Assembly (NCBI GenBank): GCA_023433775.1
Contig: JAEYTY010000162.1
Coordinates: 1 to 27,501, forward strand
Direction: 5' to 3'
Source: Pseudomonadota bacterium
GTDB lineage: Bacteria; Pseudomonadota; Alphaproteobacteria; Rhizobiales; Devosiaceae
Length of the DNA: 27,501 nt
Below are positions 22,829 through 27,501 of this stretch, one piece after another. The notes beneath the pieces were generated by a model that was given only the letters and a program-made list of their open reading frames with translations, ran no database searches and was not told where the DNA came from. The translations under genes were made by a program, and so were the position numbers. Each line of letters starts with the position of its first letter. The stretch's first letter is position 1.

Positions 22829-23815
22829 ATGAGTGCCTATACCGATCTAGTACGTCTATTAAGGGACGATGCGATATCGGGCGCAGAGGGCACGCCAACC
22901 CTAAAACAGCGCGGTGACAAAGCCTATTGGTATGCCGCGCGCCGCGTCGGCTCGGGAATGCGTTTCTCCTACATTGGCGAAGATAGCGACGATACACGCG
23001 CCCGTATCGAGCGTCTGGAAGAACTGCAGGCGACAGCGAAAGAGCGGCAAGCTGAGCGGTCGCGGCTGGTGCGATTGCTGCGCGCGGAGGGCCTGACGCC
23101 GACGGACCGGGCGACCGGCTCGATCCTCTCCGCCATGGCCGATGCAGGGACATTCCGCCTTGGGGGCACCATGGTCGGCACCAACGCCTTCCGGCTCTAT
23201 GAGGGCGAACTTGGCATCCGCCTGCCGCTGGGGGGTATGGCAAATACCGGCGATATCGACATCGCCCAGTTTGAAAAGCTCAGCATTGCGTTGGAGGATC
23301 AGGTTGACCCGGGTCTGGCCGAGACCTTTTCAGCGTTGAAATTCGCGCCTTTGCCGGGACTGGGTCCGGGGCGTACCTGGCGCTGGGAGCAGGGCGGCAG
23401 TGGTCAATTGGTCGAATTTCTCACGCCTGCATTCGGCGAAGAGACTATCCGCGACCTCCCGGCGCTGGGCGTCAATGCGCAGGCATTGAACTATCTCAAT
23501 TTCCTGATCGCAGAGCCGATCCATGCTGCGGCTATTTACCGGTCCGGCATTCTGGTGCAGGTGCCGCGTCCGGAGCGATTTGCGATCCACAAGCTGATCG
23601 TGGCTGACCGGCGACGCGATGGCGCGGGCAGCTTGAAATCGTCAAAGGACCGCGAACAGGCAGCATTCCTGATCGAGGCTCTGGCCGAAGATCGCCCGGA
23701 CGATCTGCGGCAGGCCTATGCAGCCGCGATTGATGTCGGGCCGCGCTGGCGCGAACACATTGCCGGTTCGCTCAAGCGTATGCCCGAGACGGTGCAGATC
23801 CTGAACGCACTCTAG
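22829..23815 (+). CDS. GSU2403-type nucleotidyltransferase-fold protein
   Basis: A 328-residue protein of the GSU2403 nucleotidyltransferase family. The N-terminus has the family pattern MSAYTDLVRLL, GTPTLKQRGDKAYWY and YIGEDSDDT. The catalytic core GTMVGTNAFRLYEGELG is followed by the metal-binding pair in TGDIDIAQFE (Asp142 and Asp144 from this start). VPRPERFAIHKL, typical of MNT/AbiEii-like folds, lies near 245-256. Target and biological role are unknown; related folds include tRNA- or protein-modifying toxins and antibiotic adenylyltransferases. The start is chosen by family alignment; earlier in-frame starts exist at 22805 (ATG) and 22790 (TTG), and none has a good ribosome binding site. 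The gene is a singleton, preceded by paired dyads, and its stop overlaps that of potI. Confidence 0.82.
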   Translation: MSAYTDLVRLLRDDAISGAEGTPTLKQRGDKAYWYAARRVGSGMRFSYIGEDSDDTRARIERLEELQATAKERQAERSRLVRLLRAEGLTPTDRATGSILSAMADAGTFRLGGTMVGTNAFRLYEGELGIRLPLGGMANTGDIDIAQFEKLSIALEDQVDPGLAETFSALKFAPLPGLGPGRTWRWEQGGSGQLVEFLTPAFGEETIRDLPALGVNAQALNYLNFLIAEPIHAAAIYRSGILVQVPRPERFAIHKLIVADRRRDGAGSLKSSKDREQAAFLIEALAEDRPDDLRQAYAAAIDVGPRWREHIAGSLKRMPETVQILNAL

Positions 23816-24624
23816 GCCTTGGCCTTTTTCGGCCTGGAGCGCAGTTGCAGGATGGTGGCGGCGAGGACGCCCAGGGCGACGATGCCGATGATGATGGTGG
23901 CCAGCGCGTTGACGTCGGGGGAGACGCCGAGGCGGACTTTACTGAAGATCACCATGGGCAGGGTGGAGGAGCCGGGGCCGGAGACGAAGCTGGCGATGAC
24001 CAGATCGTCGAGCGAGAGGGTGAAGCCCAGCAGCCAGCCCGAGATCAGCGCCGGGGCGATGATGGGCAGGGTGATGTCGAAAAAGGTGCGCAGGGGCGAG
24101 GCGCCGAGGTCCATGGCGGCTTCTTCGAGGCTCCGGTCAAAATCGGATAGGCGCGACTGCACGACGACGCAGACATAGGCGGTGCAGAAGGTGGCGTGGG
24201 CGATGATGATGGTCATCATGCCGCGGCCGCGCGGCCAGCCGAGCAGACTTTCCATGGCCACGAAGAGCAGCAGCAGCGAGAGGCCGGTGATCACGTCCGG
24301 CATGACCAGCGGGGCCGAGACCATGCCGGAAAAGGCGGTGCGGCCCCGAAAGCGCCGGAAGCGGACAAGCGCCACGGCGGCCAATGTGCCGAGCACGAGG
24401 GCAATAGTGGCGGCGATGGCGGCGATCTGGAGGCTGAGGATAGCGGCGCTGATCAGCTGCGGATCGCGGAAGAGTTCGCCATACCATTTGACCGAGAAAC
24501 CGGACCAGACGGTGACCAGCCTGTTCTCGTTGAAGGAGAAGATGACGAGGCTGACAATGGGTGCGTAGAGGAAGGAAAAGCCCAGGGCAGCGATGATGGG
24601 GAGAAACCAGCCACGACGGAACAT
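23812..24624 (-). CDS. potI: Putrescine ABC transporter permease PotI
   Basis: A 270-residue inner-membrane permease with six predicted membrane segments and the EAA loop contacting the ATPase (LEEAAMDLGASPLRTFFDITLPIIAPAL). It pairs with PotH to form the channel of a polyamine importer. The ATG at 24624 lies one nt after the potH stop with GGAGAG before it; an upstream extension to 24732 lies within potH, is Cys/Trp-rich and is not credible. The TAG stop overlaps the stop of the convergent nucleotidyltransferase gene within CTAG. Confidence 0.93.
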   Translation of the reverse strand: MFRRGWFLPIIAALGFSFLYAPIVSLVIFSFNENRLVTVWSGFSVKWYGELFRDPQLISAAILSLQIAAIAATIALVLGTLAAVALVRFRRFRGRTAFSGMVSAPLVMPDVITGLSLLLLFVAMESLLGWPRGRGMMTIIIAHATFCTAYVCVVVQSRLSDFDRSLEEAAMDLGASPLRTFFDITLPIIAPALISGWLLGFTLSLDDLVIASFVSGPGSSTLPMVIFSKVRLGVSPDVNALATIIIGIVALGVLAATILQLRSRPKKAKA

Positions 24625-24625
24625 G

Positions 24626-25579
24626 CTATCTCTCCACCACGGCGTTTTGCGCGCGCTGCAACAGCATGATGGGCACGACGACCACCACCAGCATAGCCAT
24701 GGCCACGGCGGCCGCACGGGGCCAGTTGGCATTGGTGAAGAACTCGTCCCAGAGGACGCGGCCGATCATCAGCGTGCCCGGCCCACCCAATAGCGAGGGA
24801 ATGACAAATTCGCCAATGGCCGGGATGAAGACCAGCATGGAGCCGGCGATGATGCCGGGCAGCGAGAGCGGCAGGGTGACGAAGAGGAAGGTGTGGATGG
24901 GCCTTGCGCCCAGATCCGCCGAGGCCTCGAACAGCGAGACGTCGAGCTTCACCAGCGTCGTATAGAGCGGCAGGATCATGAAGGGCAGGTAGGTGTAAAC
25001 AATGCCTACATAGACGGCGAAATCGGTCTGCATCATCACCAAAGGCTCGATGCCGAAGAGGCCGAGGAACTGGTTGATGACGCCATTGCCGCGCATGAAG
25101 CCGGTGAGCGCATAGACGCGCAGCAGAAACGAGGTGAAGAAGGGCAGGATCACCAGCATCAGCAAGATATTGCGCCAGCGATCAGGCGCGCGGGCGATAG
25201 CATAGGCCATCGGGTAGCCGATGATCAGCGTGAAAATGGTGGCGATGGCCGCGATGCGGATGGAGGAAAGATAGGCCGCCACATAGAGATTGTCAGTGAA
25301 GATGCGGACATAGTTGGAGAGGTGCAGCGTGAGCTGGACCGTGCCCTCTTCCGTGGTCAGCAGCGGCGAATAGGGCGGGCGGCCGAACTGCTTGGTGGTC
25401 AGCGAAATGCCAAAGACCACGGCAAGCGGCACGACGAAGAAAATCAGCAGCCAGAGGACGGGCGCAAGGAGCACCAGGGCGCGGCCGGTAATGCCGACCT
25501 TGGCCAGGCGACGCTCGACGGCGTTCCAGGGGCGCAGGCGGCGCGGGGGCGGAATGGTGGGGTCGTGGAGCGCGGTCAT
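24626..25579 (-). CDS. potH: Putrescine ABC transporter permease PotH
   Basis: A 317-residue permease: a polar N-terminus of about 30 residues, a first membrane segment (ALVLLAPVLWLLIFFVVPLAVVF given here in part), a periplasmic loop with LHLSNYVRIFTDNLY, and then five further segments. The EAA motif is FEASADLGARPIHTFLFVTLPLSLPGI in part, and GEFVIPSLLGGPGTLMIG follows, as in PotB/PotH. The ATG overlaps the potG stop by four nt. Confidence 0.93.
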   Translation of the reverse strand: MTALHDPTIPPPRRLRPWNAVERRLAKVGITGRALVLLAPVLWLLIFFVVPLAVVFGISLTTKQFGRPPYSPLLTTEEGTVQLTLHLSNYVRIFTDNLYVAAYLSSIRIAAIATIFTLIIGYPMAYAIARAPDRWRNILLMLVILPFFTSFLLRVYALTGFMRGNGVINQFLGLFGIEPLVMMQTDFAVYVGIVYTYLPFMILPLYTTLVKLDVSLFEASADLGARPIHTFLFVTLPLSLPGIIAGSMLVFIPAIGEFVIPSLLGGPGTLMIGRVLWDEFFTNANWPRAAAVAMAMLVVVVVPIMLLQRAQNAVVER

Positions 25580-26730
25580 ACCGTCAGCACCGAACCGGCA
25601 TTGTCATTCCAGGTGATATAGACTTTCTCTTCCCAGGTGATGGCATCGGGATTGCCGCGCACCGAATTGGTCTGGCTGACCCGGATGCGTTTGCCGCTGG
25701 GCAGCGCCACCTGATAGAGCGAGATATCGCCCAGATAGGCGATTTCCTCGACGACGCCCGTGGCCACATTGGCATTGTGCGGATTGTCGGGCTTCTCGCG
25801 CGAGAGCGACATTTTTTCGGGGCGGATAGCCCACCAGAGCAATTGCTCGGGCGCGCAATCGACGCCGTGGCCGACATAGATATCGCAGCCCAGCTCGTCC
25901 GAGCGAATGCGGATATGATCGGATTCATCCTCGGTGACGATGCCTTCGACCATATTGGCAGAGCCGATAAAGCCGGCAACGAAACGCGAATTGGGGAACT
26001 CGTAAATGTCGGTGGGCTCGCCGATCATGGCGATTTCACCCTGGTTCATCACGCCGATGCGGGTAGCGAGCGTCATCGCCTCTTCCTGATCGTGGGTGAC
26101 GACGATGAAGGTGACGCCGAGGCTTTCCTGGATCTTCACCAGTTCGAACTGTGTTTCCTCGCGCAGCTTCTTGTCGAGCGCGCCAAGGGGCTCGTCGAGC
26201 AGCAGCAGTTTCGGTCGCTTGGCGAGGGCGCGGGCAAGGGCAACGCGCTGGCGCTGGCCGCCCGAGAGCTGATGGGGGCGGCGCTTGCCGTAGTCCTGCA
26301 ATTTGACCAGCGTGAGGAGTTCGGCGACGCGATCATTGATCTCGGCGCGGGGCAGATGATCGCGCTTGAGGCCATAGGCAATATTCTGCTCGACAGACAT
26401 ATGCGGGAAGAGCGCATAGGACTGGAACATCATGTTGACGGGCCGGTTGTAGGGCGGCACGTCGGTCATGTCCTGACCGTCGATTTCGATCGTGCCCGAG
26501 GTTGGCGTTTCAAAGCCGGCCAACATACGCAGCAGCGTCGACTTGCCCGAGCCCGAGCCACCCAGCAGACAGAAGAGTTCGGAGCGGTAGATGTCGAGCG
26601 ACACATCATGGACTGCCGACACGTCGCCAAATTTCTTCGTGACATTGCGGATGCGCACGAAAGGCTTGTTCTTGCCCGGATCGCGCCAAGGGCGGGTGTC
26701 GATTGCCAGCTGCTGCGGCTTCTTGGCCAT
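25576..26730 (-). CDS. potG: Putrescine ABC transporter ATP-binding protein PotG
   Basis: A 384-residue ATPase of the spermidine/putrescine importer family. Walker A is GGSGSGKST (57-65), the Q-loop is FQSYALFP, the signature LSGGQ is at 155-159, Walker B LLLLDE at 175-180, and the switch His at 213. The C-terminal third is a TOBE regulatory domain (WWAIRPEKMSLSREKP). The N-terminal extension before the ABC domain (about 23 residues) is like that of PotG rather than PotA. It is followed directly by potH (4-nt overlap) and preceded by potF. Confidence 0.95.
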   Translation of the reverse strand: MAKKPQQLAIDTRPWRDPGKNKPFVRIRNVTKKFGDVSAVHDVSLDIYRSELFCLLGGSGSGKSTLLRMLAGFETPTSGTIEIDGQDMTDVPPYNRPVNMMFQSYALFPHMSVEQNIAYGLKRDHLPRAEINDRVAELLTLVKLQDYGKRRPHQLSGGQRQRVALARALAKRPKLLLLDEPLGALDKKLREETQFELVKIQESLGVTFIVVTHDQEEAMTLATRIGVMNQGEIAMIGEPTDIYEFPNSRFVAGFIGSANMVEGIVTEDESDHIRIRSDELGCDIYVGHGVDCAPEQLLWWAIRPEKMSLSREKPDNPHNANVATGVVEEIAYLGDISLYQVALPSGKRIRVSQTNSVRGNPDAITWEEKVYITWNDNAGSVLTV

Positions 26731-26754
26731 TTGCGCTCTCTGTCGGAAAGATGA

Positions 26755-26776
26755 AGGGGCGGCTGACGCCGCCCCT
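26755..26776. terminator. Intercistronic hairpin between potF and potG
   Basis: A 9-bp perfect GC-rich stem (26755-26763 with 26768-26776, 4-nt loop) lies 10 nt after the potF stop and 25 nt before the potG start. On the minus strand it is not followed by a T-run. Such hairpins after the binding-protein gene of ABC operons usually protect that part of the mRNA or cause partial termination, keeping binding protein in excess. Confidence 0.6.
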
Positions 26777-26786
26777 ATTGCAAAAA

Positions 26787-27501
26787 TTACTGGCCCGTTT
26801 TGATGCGGGTCCAGGTGCGGGTCAAGCTCTCTTCGAAATCGGGCGAATGGGCCTTCATGGTGAAGCCGGCCGCCAGGGTTTCGGCAGAGGGATAGATCGA
26901 GGGGTTGGACTTGACCTCTTCATCGACAAATTCGAGCGAAGCGGGGTTGGGATTGGCGTAGAACACCGCATTGGTGATGTCGGCCACAACCTTGGGCTGC
27001 AGGATGTAATCGATGAACTTGTGGGCATTGCCGGGATGGGGTGCATCGACGGGAATGGCCAGGAAGTCATAGAGGGTCGGCGCGCCTTCGGAGGGGATGA
27101 GATAGGAAATCTCGGTGCCTTCGGCGGCGTTGTCGGCGGCGATGAACATGTCGCCCGAATAGCCCATGGCGAGGCAGATTTCGCCATTGCCCAGATCGTC
27201 AATATACTGGCTCGAATGGAAATAGCGGATCGAGGGCTTGATGGAATTCATCAGTTCCTCGGCCTTGGCCAGATCATCAGCGCTTTCCGAATTGGGATCG
27301 AGGCCGAGATAGTGCAGCGCCGCGCCGGTGACTTCGGAGGGGCTGTCCATGACGGCGACGCCGCAGGAGGCCAGCTTGGCAACGGTTTCCGGATCAAAGA
27401 GCAGGTCCCAGCTGGTGGGCGCCTCGTCGGTGCCCAGCGCTTCGGCGACCTTGGCCTTGTTGTAGCCGAGGCCAATGGTGTTCTGCATATAGGGAATGCC
27501 A
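26787..27501 (-). CDS. potF: Putrescine-binding periplasmic protein PotF, C-terminal part (5' end outside window)
   Basis: The frame runs off the right edge; about 238 residues are visible. They match the C-terminal two-thirds of PotF/PotD: GIPYMQNTIGLGYN at the edge, TSWDLLFDPE, NGEICLAMGYSGDMFIAADNA, LIPSEGAPTLYDFLAIPVDAPH in part, and the ending NAVFYANPNPASLEFV, NPSIYPSAETL, RTWTRIKTGQ. The Asp of GYSGD and the Asp of YDFLAIP fit polyamine-contacting positions. The order potF-G-H-I and the NAVFYANPN motif favour putrescine over spermidine, but specificity is not proven. The signal peptide lies outside the window. Confidence 0.94.
   Translation of the reverse strand, partial: GIPYMQNTIGLGYNKAKVAEALGTDEAPTSWDLLFDPETVAKLASCGVAVMDSPSEVTGAALHYLGLDPNSESADDLAKAEELMNSIKPSIRYFHSSQYIDDLGNGEICLAMGYSGDMFIAADNAAEGTEISYLIPSEGAPTLYDFLAIPVDAPHPGNAHKFIDYILQPKVVADITNAVFYANPNPASLEFVDEEVKSNPSIYPSAETLAAGFTMKAHSPDFEESLTRTWTRIKTGQ

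Noticed and set aside
24893..25621. Long frame antisense to potH
   Set aside because: Low-complexity Gln/Glu/Arg/Asp composition and no start signal; a shadow of a transporter gene.

Overview
The window is high-GC, gene-dense bacterial chromosome. Genes are packed with 1-8 nt overlaps (ATGA, TGATG, GTGA junctions). Protein families, alternative GTG/TTG starts and small perfect palindromes between genes suggest an alphaproteobacterium of the Hyphomicrobiales; a Devosia-like member is my impression only, since no rRNA or tRNA gene is present to anchor it.

Left part (1-7.2 kb): the 3' end of an alpha/beta hydrolase, a GntR/HutC-type regulator, and then, convergent to it, a six-gene leftward operon: glutathione S-transferase, class III CoA-transferase, carboxymuconolactone-decarboxylase-like protein, PDC-lactonase-like amidohydrolase, crotonase, and a fused enoyl-CoA hydratase/3-hydroxyacyl-CoA dehydrogenase. 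It reads as a catabolic pathway running through CoA thioesters; the substrate is not known.

Middle (7.3-18.3 kb): a hydroxypyruvate-isomerase-like gene, then panB-coaBC-panC (pantothenate and CoA synthesis). A leftward set follows: AprI/Inh-like secreted protein, GFA zinc protein, EamA exporter, YCII/DGPF protein. Then comes a rightward overlapping set: aldo/keto reductase, FAH-family hydrolase, Dda/RecD-like helicase, transglutaminase. A second transglutaminase-like gene converges on the last one.

Right part (18.4-27.5 kb): a Kef-type cation/proton antiporter with an unusual acidic tail of 11-residue repeats, followed by an Rrf2 regulator with four clustered cysteines; purU (formyltetrahydrofolate deformylase); a GSU2403-type nucleotidyltransferase; and a leftward putrescine ABC transporter operon (potF partial, potG, potH, potI).

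The most intriguing part is 22.43-22.83 kb. One strand carries an unannotated mini-gene: a 23-codon ORF behind a 14-nt perfect complement of the 16S rRNA 3' tail, closed by a strong intrinsic terminator. The other strand carries two matched dyads, each with an 11-nt spacer, immediately before the nucleotidyltransferase gene. Neither is explained by the flanking housekeeping genes.
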